DNA from: Ianthella basta
Taxonomy: Eukaryota; Porifera; Demospongiae; Verongiida; Ianthellidae
Length of the DNA stretch: 64,000 bases
Assembly (NCBI GenBank): GCA_964019415.1
Contig: OZ025887.1
Location: 1,327,616 to 1,391,615, forward strand
Reading direction: 5' to 3'
The translations under genes and the position numbers were made by a program. The notes beneath the pieces are model-generated. The model ran no database searches, had not been told where the DNA came from, and saw only the letters and a list, made by a program, of their open reading frames with translations. This document shows, in pieces, positions 1 through 11,103 of this stretch (the stretch's first letter is position 1; every line of letters starts with the position of its first letter).

Positions 1-338
1 TCCTAAGGGCATGCCATTGAATTTCTGCCCATACCCTCAATTCAATGGCATGCCCTTAGGCAAGTTACAAGTGCTTGCTGCAGTATGCACTCCAATGGCG
101 GCCGTGCAGGTTCTGACCGGCTGTAACTTGCACTGGTGGTCTTTTTCTTCGACCATTGGGTACATTTTCTTACTGGCAAATGAGCATGGTGGTGCAAAAG
201 GTGTGTGTGCTGCCCCGGGCCCACTGTAACTTGCTCTGGACCAGGTGGTCTTTTTCTATGACCAAGATACTCTACTGGCACAGGTGGTGGTCGCTGTGAT
301 ATTGTAACTTGCACTGTGTGGTGGTGGTGGTGGTGGTA
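1..338. repeat. Half of long palindromic repeat (copy 1)
   Basis: Begins with a ~60-bp hairpin whose arms carry CCTAAGGGCATGCCATTG and its complement. It continues with repeated TGTAACTTGCACT motifs and ends in a (GGT)n run. It corresponds to the centre plus right arm of the complete palindrome at 36371-37172; the left arm is missing. A 46-bp direct repeat containing ACAGGATAAGGACAACG follows at 340-440. Confidence 0.8.
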
Positions 339-462
339 ATACAGGATAAGGACAACGTAAAATCTCATCACATTATAATATTGCATACAGGATAAGGACA
401 ACGTAAAATCTTATCACGTGCACATGTAGTACAGGATAAGTATAGCTACGTTTTGCAACTGT

Positions 463-1380
463 CTAAGAAACCATGCACCGCCCTGGAGTTTTTAGGGCCG
501 TCCCTTCAAAGCGTTGGCTCAAACCACGTGCAGGAGGAGTAGCTGTACCACGTAAGTAATTGGAGAAGATAGGCAGAACTGCATGAACCCCACATTCACT
601 GAACAGGTTGGGCAATGTATTAGCACTGCGGAGCATACCAATGTGCTCAAATATTGCCTTACGAGCCCGCATGGTACATTCAACTTCATGCTCTACCTCC
701 ATCATAGGTAATGAGTCAATGCAAAAGTACTTTGGTGCACATGGCAGTTCTCCAGCTTGTACAATCTCTTCAACTGCATTGCGTTCATATGCCTCTCTTA
801 AATAGCCTGATTTCTCACGTTTGCGCACTGCATATGGGTTCATCGAGAAATCTGTGAAGACGACTATCACGTTGTCTTTCCCTTGAAACAACCTTGGCAG
901 TAATTCCTTATATTGGCGAACTGTCTCCCTGTACTGGGTGTCTATCGGGGAGCCGAACTTGACACAGAGTATGCAGGCTGTTATATCCTCTGCTTTCTGC
1001 ACAGCCTTAATCTCACACTTGTACAATTGGTCTACTTCTGCATCCTCGTTTAGGCCTGGAGTGTCAATGATTTTCAGCTGTATAGGCGGCTTTCCTGCTC
1101 CTGGGCTGAAGTGGCCAGCTGCAAACTGTACAAATTGCGTTTCAGGCTTATTGTCACGACTACTGTAGAACACCTGCATGCAGGTATTAGGATAAAGGAG
1201 ACAGTTCCCAAGCGTGCTCTTGCCGCTTCCAGTGGTACCGATGAGCAAGACCGTTTTGCGCTGCTGTGAAGTTCTTCGAGGGGGACCAGTACGGACAACG
1301 TCTCGGGTAAGCCGGGGCACGAGTGTGCGATAAAAGTCAGAAGTGATTCCGGACTCTCCATAAGAGCCACTAGTAGCCAT
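463..1380 (-). CDS. AIG1/GIMAP-like GTPase A, copy 1
   Basis: A 305-aa single-exon ORF with an ATG start. It has a P-loop GTTGSGKST at residues 48-56 and a G3 motif DTPGLNE at 106-112. The usual G4 position carries VFTDFS (174-179) instead of a canonical (T/N)KxD, as in divergent AIG1/GIMAP-type GTPases. This family binds GTP, often oligomerizes, and in plants and vertebrates is linked to immunity and cell survival. The G domain ends near residue 250. The last ~55 residues are proline- and serine-containing without an obvious domain, and lack the coiled-coil tail of GTPase B, so the C-terminus is shorter than in that paralogue. Undetected downstream exons cannot be excluded. A CRE-like palindrome lies 47 bp upstream. 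Family assignment is confident; function is not known. Confidence 0.85.
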   Translation of the reverse strand: MATSGSYGESGITSDFYRTLVPRLTRDVVRTGPPRRTSQQRKTVLLIGTTGSGKSTLGNCLLYPNTCMQVFYSSRDNKPETQFVQFAAGHFSPGAGKPPIQLKIIDTPGLNEDAEVDQLYKCEIKAVQKAEDITACILCVKFGSPIDTQYRETVRQYKELLPRLFQGKDNVIVVFTDFSMNPYAVRKREKSGYLREAYERNAVEEIVQAGELPCAPKYFCIDSLPMMEVEHEVECTMRARKAIFEHIGMLRSANTLPNLFSECGVHAVLPIFSNYLRGTATPPARGLSQRFEGTALKTPGRCMVS

Positions 1381-1426
1381 GCAGGAACCTCCGCCAGCCT
1401 CAACCTAAGCAATCTGAAATCGTATC

Positions 1427-1448
1427 AGACGTCACGTTCGTGACGTCT
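1427..1448. promoter_or_regulatory. CRE-like palindrome upstream of GTPase A (copy 1)
   Basis: A 22-bp palindrome with arms AGACGTCACG and CGTGACGTCT separated by nothing but TT, ending 47 bp from the GTPase A ATG. Each arm contains GACGTCAC, a full CREB/ATF-type half-site pair. It is conserved in all three array copies. The motif is visible directly; binding by bZIP factors is inference. Confidence 0.6.
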
Positions 1449-2041
1449 ATTTAGGAATGTGCCCGGTTCAAAATGGCATCTCCTATCTTAATGTATTAGC
1501 GCGCTTCGGCGAAACTAGCCAAACGGCGGTGGCAAAGAACAATTTAAGGCCATGGATAGGCTTCTTTGGATGTATTGAAGTCAGCAGCGCACCCAAAGGT
1601 AACCTGGAGTTCACGTAAGAGAAAAGCGTCATAGGCTGCTCGTACCCCATTTGTTCTTTTCATATTATTCTCCTTCCCACAGAATTTTTGCGCGCTCCTT
1701 GCGCACGACACAGGGCACCTATTGACCCCATTTTCTAAGACGATTTACATGCATACGCGGAGGACTAGGATCTGAGCGCCGGTGGCAATCCGATAAGTAC
1801 AGGACTAGAGCGGGTAGGAAACTTGTCCCCCCGTGTATTAAGATATCCCGATGCCGCCATTTTGTTGCGTTATCGTAACCATAGATCGTCTAAACTACGC
1901 ACGACAGCCGGTACATCTAAAGTGGCATAACTGTGCTCGATCTTCTGCGCAGTCTTCATCTAATTTAAGGAAGGGGTATTACTCAGCTCAAGTACTAATC
2001 TGATGTAGCCATAGTCCATTGGATATGCAAAAACTGTACAA
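1449..2041. other. Intergenic, no gene seen
   Basis: Upstream flank of GTPase A in the tandem unit. It contains short poly-T/GC stretches and no credible ORF on either strand. It is identical in unit 2 apart from small indels, which gives no sign of selection. Confidence 0.6.
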
Positions 2042-2367
2042 ACTAGTGTACAAAAATTCCTTTAGAATTAAAAGGGATTTAGGAATGGCCAGTAGAAGAA
2101 GCATAGAAACAAGCAACAGTACCTCAACACCATGATGAACCACATTTCCGTGAAGTTCACTCTGCATTTCTAATTCCCTTGTGGATGTACGGACCCAAAT
2201 GGCTAGCTAATTAGTCCCATGTAGCTGCAAGGAAAGTAGGAATGCAGAGCGAACTTCACGGAAATGTTGTTCATCATGGTGTTGAGGTACTGTTGCTTGT
2301 TTCTATGCTTTTTCTACCGGCCATTCCTAAATCCCTTTTAATTCTAAAGGAATTTTTGTACACTAGT
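2042..2367. mobile_element. MITE with ~135-bp terminal inverted repeats (copy 1)
   Basis: A 326-bp element. It starts ACTAGTGTACAAAAATTCC and ends with the exact complement. The two arms, about 2042-2181 and 2232-2367, are near-perfect complements around a ~50-bp centre. It has no coding capacity. The long-TIR structure is that of a non-autonomous DNA transposon; the superfamily is not clear because no unambiguous target-site duplication is visible. Confidence 0.8.
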
Positions 2368-2548
2368 AATAATATGATTTGCCGTTACGCCATGACGTGT
2401 ATTTAACGTATTTAACGTGCGTGCGTGATGGAAAATTATGTCTACACCCCTATCTGTATGTTAAAACTAGAAATAAAAAACTCTAACCCATAGAATTTTG
2501 CATCTATCAATCATCCCCACTTTGTCAAGCTGAAACCCTGCACAGTAT

Positions 2549-4096
2549 ATTGTCAGAGCCCCAGGAGTGGGGCATTGGCTAGGGCGGCCTATAGCTGCTG
2601 CCAACAATTATCTCGGTGTTTCCCCATCAGCGTGGAGATTAACACCAAAGTTGTATCCAAGGGTTGGAGGGAAGTGCATCAGAATTGTGACAATGCATGT
2701 CTGACCTGCAGGTACATCCCAAATGCAATTTAAGATGGGGGAAGTGGGGGTAACAATTGATGGGTGCATTAGATCTCTCTCTTATAAGTAAGCATCTTAT
2801 ACATATTATAATAGCAGCAAAGCCTGCAGCTGCCTTCGGTGGGCTTCCCTGCTCCGGCTGGTTGATTCTAGCACATTACATGCCAGAGCATGTACCGATA
2901 CCAGCTGTTGGGCATTGGCATCCTTGCACACCAGTGAATTGTGGCAGTGATTACCTGCAGCTTGCACACCGGCACACAGGTCTAGCGATCTGGAGTTCAA
3001 TTAATACATGGCATGCCCTTGTGTTAATGACATTTGGTTGTGCACAAGACTTCATGTATGTGAATTAACCCTCTAGACTAAGTTAACTCCACAGTGCATA
3101 TATACGTATGATTATGCAATTGGGCACACGTACACAACACAACCACTCTGAGCAATTGCAACTACTGTTTCAAAGCATCAGATGTGAGCTTGCAATGTGC
3201 TAAGAAGAAATCAAGGATGAAATGCACGATATAACCGTTGTTGTGTGTGTTGATTCAGTAGGAGTGCGTAAAAGAAGAATTAAATGCTTGAATCTGAATG
3301 TAAAGTGTTGTCAACTGCCAACTGGTCAGCAGTTCAGAGGTCAGTGTGGTGATGCAGCATGCAATGCTGACTCACCCTGCACTGGACCATCCTCTGTCTC
3401 CTCTGCCCTCTCATTCCCACAGCACAACAAACAGAGTGCACCTGGTATGCTAATTTGAATATACAACGCTCAGGTGACGGCCCCCCCAACAGTGGAATGC
3501 TGACTCATGACACTGCATGGACCACCCCTTGCTGCTCCTCTCATTATTCATTGATCAATAAACCATAATGACTGCCATGGAACTGCCCCCTCATTCCCAC
3601 AGCACAACAAACAGAGTGCACCTGGTCTGCTAATTTGAATAACACTCAGGTGACGTGGAATGCTGACTCGCGCACACTGGACCACTCTGGCTGCTCCTCC
3701 CACTCAGGCGGTGGCAGCTGAACATGGATGGGTGGTTTGGGTGGGATTGCTTGGTGGCAAAGCCAGTCGGGCCACAGCTTTTGGGGGGCTATGTATATAC
3801 AACTCCCTAGTCCCCCTTGTTCCGCCATCCTAGTTCCACTGTTCTGCAAACATAGCAGGAGGGTGCATGCAGGTGGCCATTATTACCAGCATGTGGGACA
3901 TGTCCTATGCAGCCAATTGCATGGCCTCTGTACTTTGTATTGTTTCTCCCGTGCACCATGTGTGTGTATTTGTGTGTGTGTGTGTTGGCTTCTGCATGTG
4001 TGATGTGTGTGTAGAGTATGCCTCCCTATATCTTTTCCTCCCATTCTCTTCCCTCCTCACCCTTCCACCCAAGTATTCCGCCATACAAATCCAATT
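2549..4096. repeat. Repeat R, copy 1
   Basis: A non-coding repeat of ~1.55 kb, found four times in the array (2549, 6892, 11104 and 15400), after both GTPase A and GTPase B. It begins ATTGTCAGAGCCCCAGGAG and ends near a (TG)n tract and a CT-rich stretch. Inside, at 3357-3715, is a degenerate tandem repeat: TCATTCCCACAGCACAAC recurs 180 bp apart, at 3411 and 3591, and GGAATGCTGACTC-like blocks recur at about 3362, 3495 and 3658. Small ORFs in it shift frame between copies and look non-coding. Confidence 0.85.
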
Positions 4097-5084
4097 CAGC
4101 TGTGGTTTAACTTCTATGAAGGTAGACTGTATTTTACTAATATCGCATTAGAATTACTGTGAACATACATTCATATTATAATTTATAGATTAGAGACCCT
4201 ACTATCAACTGAAAGACAATGGTATTAAGTTTGTAATCAAAATGCACACAGCTGATGCCCTCAGATGGAGATGCCCTCATGATCAGGAAGATATGTAAAT
4301 TTCCCCCCCTCCCCTGCATAACACTTAGCTATTAGGAGTGTCTTTGTGTTGCCCATAAACATTAGAGAGTTTGTAAAGCTTCACTTCACTCTGCCTGAAT
4401 CACAAAAGAAAGCACGACAAATGTGTATGCACACACACACGTGTGTGTGTGTGTGTGTGTTGCAATAGCTAATATAAATTGTATTGATAACACAACAGCA
4501 ACCAGATGGAGCAAGTATTTCAAGTTGGAGTGGAAGTTTTTTTAACTCAAAACTGCTTATTTGTGATGATGTAACACATTGCTACCATGGCTACGTAGCG
4601 CTGATATTAAGAATGTAGGCGCCACATAGCACTGTAGCGCTCTTTGGCGGCAATTTTAAAATTCACTGCTTGTTATCACTTACTAGTATAGCTATTAGCA
4701 ATATAAGGTGGTGGGCACTATACATGCACAAGGTGGACTGGGAAGTTGCCATCATGCACTGTTGTACACCTTTTACGGTTTTTCCTAGCTGTGCTAGTTC
4801 TGTTTTGTACCATGCAGTTGAGAAAGTATCCGGATCAATAGTCCTGGACATTGAACAACTCTCTACAATACACATAGCTTCAGTTATAAGCATAAACATC
4901 ATGTTCGTACATAAACTAGACATACAAAGTGGATAAGGATTAACATAGTCTAATTATTAGTTAGCTACACTGAAGCAAACATAGACATGTATTATACATA
5001 GCTACACTGCACGTAAATAATTGTCAGCAAAGAATACACTGTTGGTTACTGTACTAATAAAGCCTGCAGGTCTGAACAAGCACA
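4097..5084. other. Spacer between R and GTPase B, unit 1
   Basis: AT-rich, non-coding and downstream of GTPase B. It includes a self-complementary (CA)n/(GT)n block at about 4430-4460. The overlapping ORFs of 86-88 aa on both strands show no domain and no codon signature. Nothing else is recognised. Confidence 0.6.
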
Positions 5085-6455
5085 TCATTGTGCTTTGCGT
5101 GACTCCATTTCATGCAATCTGCTATAGGCGGTTGCCAGAGTCATCTTGCATTTGAGGCATTCCGTTTTTTCCTCTTCAAAGCTAGCAATGTATTTTTCCA
5201 GGCTTTCAATCTCTTCTTCATGCTGCTTATTCTGTTGAAGCAATGAGCTTGAAGCGACACTTTCCATGTCCAATGAATTTTGAATGTCCTGTATCCTTGC
5301 CTTTGCTGAACGTATTTCCACAGAATACCTCACATTTTTGCGGGTCCGCAGAGTGACATTGGCGTACAAACCACGCATAAATTCACCTTGAACTTTGCCA
5401 GAAACAGACTTTTCTGTCTCTTTCACATCCTTCCACTCCAAGTGGCCATTGTCCCAGTATTTGAATCTATGTACAGGCCAGCCAGAACTAATATCAAAGT
5501 AGGCTGATTGCGACTTCATGAATTTCCACTCTATCTCCAGTGACCATTGTTTTGTAGGAATCAATTCGTTTGTGTCCTTATCTTGTACTTCTGCTCTTGC
5601 ATCACTTTGTTCAGCCAGTAATTGAGTTCGTTTCTTCCCATTTGCCTCCACTTGACTGAGAACAAGTGTCGCTTCGGCCTTAAGCTGCTTTATCTTTGCA
5701 CTGTAGCCAGTAATCTGTCCGTCTAAGTTTTCAATTCGCTTTGCATCTTCCACTTGTAATGCCTGTGTTTTGGCAACAAGCATGCCTTCTGTTTCTACGC
5801 CGTCGAGTGAAGCAATGTAGTTGATTATTGCTTCGCGAGTCTGTGCGGTAGCTTTCTCGTCTTCTTCCTCGAGAGGCAGTGAATCAATAGCAAAGTGCAC
5901 TGGTGAATACGGTAGCCGTCCATTGCGCACTATCTCTTCAATGGCATTCTTTGTCACTACCGCTGGGTCAATACCTGCTCGCTTGCGTTTCTTCACTTCA
6001 TGCGGATTCTGTGAATAGTCTGTGAAGACTATTATAACGTTGGTCTCGAACAGATTTGGCAGCAATTCACTATAGTAGCGCACCGTCGCAGTGTACTGGG
6101 CGTCTATCTGGGAGCCGAACTTGGCACAGAGCACGCAGGCTCTTATCTCCCCCGCTTTCCGCACAACTTTAATGATCTCGATCATGTGGCGCAGGTCTTT
6201 TACTGCAGACTCGTTTAGGCCAGGGGTATCAATCACTTCCAGCGGGATAGATGAGCCTGCTCTACGATTGAAGGAGCAACGCCCACTCTTAACGTCCTGC
6301 GTTTGAGGCTTACCGTCGACACCAATGGCAAACACTTCCTGGGACTTCTCGGTGGAGCCGAGGAGACAGTTGCCAAGTGTGCTCTTGCCGCTTCCGGTGG
6401 AGCCGATGAGCAAGACCGACACCGCCTTGTGTTGCGCAGGGTTTGTTAGGGCCAT
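5085..6455 (-). CDS. AIG1/GIMAP-like GTPase B with coiled-coil tail, copy 1
   Basis: A 456-aa single-exon ORF. The reading frame opens upstream at a TTG, but the first ATG (MALTNPAQHK) at 6455 puts the P-loop GSTGSGKST at residues 18-26, normal for the family. G3 is DTPGLNE at 76-82, and the G4 region reads VFTDYS at 143-148. Residues 225-290 and 375-435 are Glu/Lys/Gln-rich with heptad character, so coiled coils are likely. Between them sits a ~90-residue block with many aromatic residues (WSLEIEWKF, WPVHRFKYWDNGHLEW). It resembles paralogue A only over the G domain. Large AIG1-type GTPases with coiled-coil tails are common in invertebrates and often linked to immune responses; that role is inferred, not shown. 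Confidence 0.85.
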   Translation of the reverse strand: MALTNPAQHKAVSVLLIGSTGSGKSTLGNCLLGSTEKSQEVFAIGVDGKPQTQDVKSGRCSFNRRAGSSIPLEVIDTPGLNESAVKDLRHMIEIIKVVRKAGEIRACVLCAKFGSQIDAQYTATVRYYSELLPNLFETNVIIVFTDYSQNPHEVKKRKRAGIDPAVVTKNAIEEIVRNGRLPYSPVHFAIDSLPLEEEDEKATAQTREAIINYIASLDGVETEGMLVAKTQALQVEDAKRIENLDGQITGYSAKIKQLKAEATLVLSQVEANGKKRTQLLAEQSDARAEVQDKDTNELIPTKQWSLEIEWKFMKSQSAYFDISSGWPVHRFKYWDNGHLEWKDVKETEKSVSGKVQGEFMRGLYANVTLRTRKNVRYSVEIRSAKARIQDIQNSLDMESVASSSLLQQNKQHEEEIESLEKYIASFEEEKTECLKCKMTLATAYSRLHEMESRKAQ

Positions 6456-6891
6456 CCTATATATCAAAGCGTTGGGATCAAACTTCCGTTAGCTATACGA
6501 TGCGTACACCGCATGGAGGAGCTGCAAATGTACCTACAATTGGAAACCTCATTAAATAGTGCAACTTCGGAAGGCGGAGCTACGTGACCACACATTCTAA
6601 GGGAATTCATTAGAGCTAGCTACCTAGGATTAATATTGCTGCTCGCTTTTACATGATGAGAGCGTGCTCGTAGACGACATTATTATACTGATGGCATAGG
6701 GCAAAGGGATCATGGGTTAGGAGCCCTGATTGCTCTAATGCCTGAGCTTGAACCCATGCCTATACTGCTGGCACAATCTGACTTACACTGTAATGGGGCC
6801 GGAGCATGAAAGTTTGCCAGGCAGTGTGTCTAATAGGTGGTAGAGTCAATGGGTAGAGTGTACTTGTTTAGTGAGCATCGGTGCATGGTAC
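6456..6891. other. GTPase B upstream region, unit 1
   Basis: Contains the presumed promoter of GTPase B. Unlike the GTPase A promoter it has no CRE palindrome, and no TATA box is evident. No ORF is supported. Confidence 0.45.
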
Positions 6892-8549
6892 ATTGTCAGA
6901 GCCCCAGGAGTGGAGCATTGGTTAGGCCAGCCAATATATCTGCTGCCAACACCAAACACCAAAGTTAACGTTGTATCCAAGGGATGGGTCGAAGTGCATC
7001 AGAATTATGGCAATGTATGTCTGACCAAATGCAATTATTTAAGATGGGAGAGGTGGGGGTTAACAATTGATAGGTGCATTCTCTTAATCTATAATTCAGT
7101 TTGTTTGTTTGTTTGTCTGTTCGTTAGTGATTCGGGCAAAATCCACTGCACAGGGTGCCACCAAACTCTCAGGGATTATAAAGTGGGGCTCCAGAAGTGT
7201 CCTCCACGGGTTGACATCATGTGCATTAGATCTCTGTCTTAAGTAAGTATAATATTATAATAGCAGCAAAACCTGCAGCTGCCTTCGGTGGGCTTCCCTG
7301 CTCTGGCTGGTTGATGCCAGCATATCACATGCCGAGAGCATGTACCGATACCAGCTGTTGGGCGTTGGCATCCTTGCACACCAGTGAATTGTGGCAATGA
7401 TTACCTGCAGCTTGCACACCGGCACACAGGTCTAGCGATCTGGAGTTCAATTAATACATGGCGTGCCCTTGTGTTAATGACATTTGGTTGTGCACAAGAC
7501 TTCATGTATGTGAATTAGCCCTCTAGACTAAGTTAACTCCACAGTGCATATATACGTATGATTATGCAATTGGGCACACGTACACAACACAACCACTCTG
7601 AGCAATTGCAACTACTGTTTCAAAGCATCAGATGTGAGCTTGCAATGTGCTAAGAAGAAATCAAGGATGAAATGCACGATATAACCGTTGTTGTGTGTGT
7701 TGATTCAGTAGGAGTGCGCAAAAGAAGAATTAAATGCTTGAATCTGAATGTAAAGTGTTGTCAACTGCCAACTGGTCAGCAGTTCAGAGGTCAGTGTGGT
7801 GATGCAGCATGCAATGCTGACTCACCCTGCACTGGACCATCCTCTGTCTCCTCTGCCCCCTCATTCCCACAGCACAACAAACAGAGTGCACCTTGTATGC
7901 TAATTTGAATATACAACGCTCAGGTGACGGGCCCCCCCAACAGTGGAATGCTGACTCATGACACTGCATGGACCACCCCTTGCTGCTCCTCTCATTATTC
8001 ATTGATCAATAAACCATATTGGCTGCCATGGAACTGCCCCCTCATTCCCACAGCACAACAAACAGAGTGCACCTGGTCTGCTAATTTGAATAACACTCAG
8101 GTGACGTGGAATGCTGACTCGCGCACACTGGACCACTCTGGCTGCTCCTCCCACTCAGGCGGCGGCAGCTGAACATGGATGGGTGGTTTGGGTGGGATTG
8201 CTTGGTGGCAAAGCCAGTCGGGCCACAGCTTTTGGGGGGCTATGTATATACAACTCCCTAGTCCCCCTTGTTCCGCCATCCTAGTTCCACTGTTCTGCAA
8301 ACATAGCAGGAGGGTGCATGCAGGTGGCCATTATTACCAGCATGTGGGACATGTCCTATGCAGCCAATTGCATGGCCTCTGTACTTTGTATTGTTTCTCC
8401 CGTGCACCATGTGTGTGTATTTGTGTGTGTGTGTGTGTTGGCTTCTGCATGTGTGATGTGTGTGTAGAGTATGCCTCCCTATATCTTTTCCTCCCATTCT
8501 CTTCCCTCCTCACCCTTCCACCCAAGTATTCCGCCATACAAACCCAATT
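6892..8549. repeat. Repeat R, copy 2
   Basis: Same repeat as 2549-4096, with an extra ~130-bp segment near 7085-7215 that includes a (GTTT)n run. It ends directly against the half-palindrome that starts the next tandem unit. It shares the internal 180-bp tandem structure (7861 and 8041). Confidence 0.85.
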
Positions 8550-8894
8550 GTAACTTTCCTAAGGGCATGCCATTGAATTTCTGCCCATACCCTCAATTCA
8601 ATGGCATGCCCTTAGGCAAGTTACAAGTGCTTGCTGCAGTATGCACTCCAATGGCGGCCGTGCAGGTTCTGACCGGCTGTAACTTGCACTGGTGGTCTTT
8701 TTCTTCGACCATTGGGTACATTTTCTTACTGGCAAATGAGCATGGTGGTGCAAAAGGTGTGTGTGCTGCCCCGGGCCCACTGTAACTTGCTCTGGACCAG
8801 GTGGTCTTTTTCTATGACCAAGATACTCTACTGGCACAGGTGGTGGTCGCTGTGATATTGTAACTTGCACTGTGTGGTGGTGGTGGTGGTGGTA
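8550..8894. repeat. Half of long palindromic repeat (copy 2)
   Basis: Copy of the element at 1-338. Here the left junction is visible: repeat R ends and the element begins at TGTAACTTTCCTAAGGGC, just left of the palindrome centre. Only the centre and one arm are present. Confidence 0.8.
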
Positions 8895-9018
8895 ATACAG
8901 GATAAGGACAACGTAAAATCTCATCACATTATAATATTGCATACAGGATAAGGACAACGTAAAATCTTATCACGTGCACATGTAGTACAGGATAAGTATA
9001 GCTACGTTTTGCAACTGT

Positions 9019-9936
9019 CTAAGAAACCATGCACCGCCCTGGAGTTTTTAGGGCCGTCCCTTCAAAGCGTTGGCTCAAACCACGTGCAGGAGGAGTAGCT
9101 GTACCACGTAAGTAATTGGAGAAGATAGGCAGAACTGCATGAACCCCACATTCACTGAACAGGTTGGGCAATGTATTAGCACTGCGGAGCATACCAATGT
9201 GCTCAAATATTGCCTTACGAGCCCGCATGGTACATTCAACTTCATGCTCTACCTCCATCATAGGTAATGAGTCAATGCAAAAGTACTTTGGTGCACATGG
9301 CAGTTCTCCAGCTTGTACAATCTCTTCAACTGCATTGCGTTCATATGCCTCTCTTAAATAGCCTGATTTCTCACGTTTGCGCACTGCATATGGGTTCATC
9401 GAGAAATCTGTGAAGACGACTATCACGTTGTCTTTCCCTTGAAACAACCTTGGCAGTAATTCCTTATATTGGCGAACTGTCTCCCTGTACTGGGTGTCTA
9501 TCGGGGAGCCGAACTTGACACAGAGTATGCAGGCTGTTATATCCTCTGCTTTCTGCACAGCCTTAATCTCACACTTGTACAATTGGTCTACTTCTGCATC
9601 CTCGTTTAGGCCTGGAGTGTCAATGATTTTCAGCTGTATAGGCGGCTTTCCTGCTCCTGGGCTGAAGTGGCCAGCTGCAAACTGTACAAATTGCGTTTCA
9701 GGCTTATTGTCACGACTACTGTAGAACACCTGCATGCAGGTATTAGGATAAAGGAGACAGTTCCCAAGCGTGCTCTTGCCGCTTCCAGTGGTACCGATGA
9801 GCAAGACCGTTTTGCGCTGCTGTGAAGTTCTTCGAGGGGGACCAGTACGGACAACGTCTCGGGTAAGCCGGGGCACGAGTGTGCGATAAAAGTCAGAAGT
9901 GATTCCGGACTCTCCATAAGAGCCACTAGTAGCCAT
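9019..9936 (-). CDS. AIG1/GIMAP-like GTPase A, copy 2
   Basis: A 305-aa ORF whose protein is identical to the copy at 463-1380: P-loop GTTGSGKST at residues 48-56, G3 DTPGLNE at 106-112 and non-canonical G4 VFTDFS. Complete identity, including upstream DNA, argues for duplication or gene conversion too recent for drift, or for a collapsed or duplicated assembly. Confidence 0.85.
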   Translation of the reverse strand: MATSGSYGESGITSDFYRTLVPRLTRDVVRTGPPRRTSQQRKTVLLIGTTGSGKSTLGNCLLYPNTCMQVFYSSRDNKPETQFVQFAAGHFSPGAGKPPIQLKIIDTPGLNEDAEVDQLYKCEIKAVQKAEDITACILCVKFGSPIDTQYRETVRQYKELLPRLFQGKDNVIVVFTDFSMNPYAVRKREKSGYLREAYERNAVEEIVQAGELPCAPKYFCIDSLPMMEVEHEVECTMRARKAIFEHIGMLRSANTLPNLFSECGVHAVLPIFSNYLRGTATPPARGLSQRFEGTALKTPGRCMVS

Positions 9937-9982
9937 GCAGGAACCTCCGCCAGCCTCAACCTAAGCAATCTGAAATCGTATC

Positions 9983-10004
9983 AGACGTCACGTTCGTGAC
10001 GTCT
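9983..10004. promoter_or_regulatory. CRE-like palindrome upstream of GTPase A (copy 2)
   Basis: Same arms (AGACGTCACG and CGTGACGTCT) and same 47-bp distance to the ATG as in the other two copies. Confidence 0.6.
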
Positions 10005-10596
10005 ATTTAGGAATGTGCCCGGTTCAAAATGGCATCTCCTATCTTAATGTATTAGCGCGCTTCGGCGAAACTAGCCAAACGGCGGTGGCAAAGAACAATT
10101 TAAGGCCATGGATAGGCTTCTTTGGATGTATTGAAGTCAGCAGCGCACCCAAAGGTAACCTGGAGTTCACGTAAGAGAAAAGCGTCATAGGCTGCTCGTA
10201 CCCCATTTGTTCTTTTCATATTATTCTCCTTCCCACAGAATTTTGCGCGCTCCTAGCGCACGACACAGGGCACCTATTGACCCCATTTTCTAAGACGATT
10301 TACATGCATACGCGGAGGACTAGGATCTGAGCGCCGGTGGCAATCCGATAAGTACAGGACTAGAGCGGGTAGGAAACTTGTCCCCCCGTGTATTAAGATA
10401 TCCCGATGCCGCCATTTTGTTGCGTTATCGTAACCATAGATCGTCTAAACTACGCACGACAGCCGGTACATCTAAAGTGGCATAACTGTGCTCGATCTTC
10501 TGCGCAGTCTTCATCTAATTTAAGGAAGGGGTATTACTCAGCTCAAGTACTAATCTGATGTAGCCATAGTCCATTGGATATGCAAAAACTGTACAA

Positions 10597-10922
10597 ACTA
10601 GTGTACAAAAATTCCTTTAGAATTAAAAGGGATTTAGGAATGGCCAGTAGAAGAAGCATAGAAACAAGCAACAGTACCTCAACACCATGATGAACCACAT
10701 TTCCGTGAAGTTCACTCTGCATTTCTAATTCCCTTGTGGGTGTACGGACCCAAATGGCTAGCTAATTAGTCCCATGTAGCTGCAAGGAAAGTAGGAATGC
10801 AGAGCGAACTTCACGGAAATGTTGTTCATCATGGTGTTGAGGTACTGTTGCTTGTTTCTATGCTTTTTCTACCGGCCATTCCTAAATCCCTTTTAATTCT
10901 AAAGGAATTTTTGTACACTAGT
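10597..10922. mobile_element. MITE with long TIRs (copy 2)
   Basis: Copy of the 326-bp long-TIR element at 2042-2367, at the same place in the tandem unit. It therefore came with the unit duplication and not by a separate insertion. Unit 3 ends before it. Confidence 0.8.
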
Positions 10923-11103
10923 AATAATATGATTTGCCGTTACGCCATGACGTGTATTTAACGTATTTAACGTGCGTGCGTGATGGAAAATTATGTCTAC
11001 ACCCCTATCTGTATGTTAAAACTAGAAATAAAAAACTCTAACCCATAGAATTTTGCATCTATCAATCATCCCCACTTTGTCAAGCTGAAACCCTGCACAG
11101 TAT

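Larger units (their letters stand above)
1..8556. repeat. Tandem array unit 1 (GTPase A + R + GTPase B + R)
   Basis: First of two full ~8.5-kb tandem units. Base 1 aligns with 8557 and 17044. The order is half-palindrome, GTPase A (minus), MITE, repeat R, spacer, GTPase B (minus), repeat R. Differences from unit 2 are scattered single bases and small indels, for example the spacing of the T run near 1685 and a ~47-bp gap in the R copy near 12258. The unit probably continues left of the window. Such high identity over non-coding DNA means a very recent duplication, ongoing homogenization, or an assembly artefact. Confidence 0.93.

Noticed and set aside
3222-3458. A 78-aa frame (MHDITVVVCVDSV) repeated four times in repeat R
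   Set aside because: It lies in a non-coding repeat with its own degenerate tandem structure. No domain, and neighbouring frames are broken by indels between copies.
6456-6467. Four-residue N-terminal extension of GTPase B from TTG
   Set aside because: The in-frame ATG at 6455 is a normal start and gives the expected distance to the P-loop.
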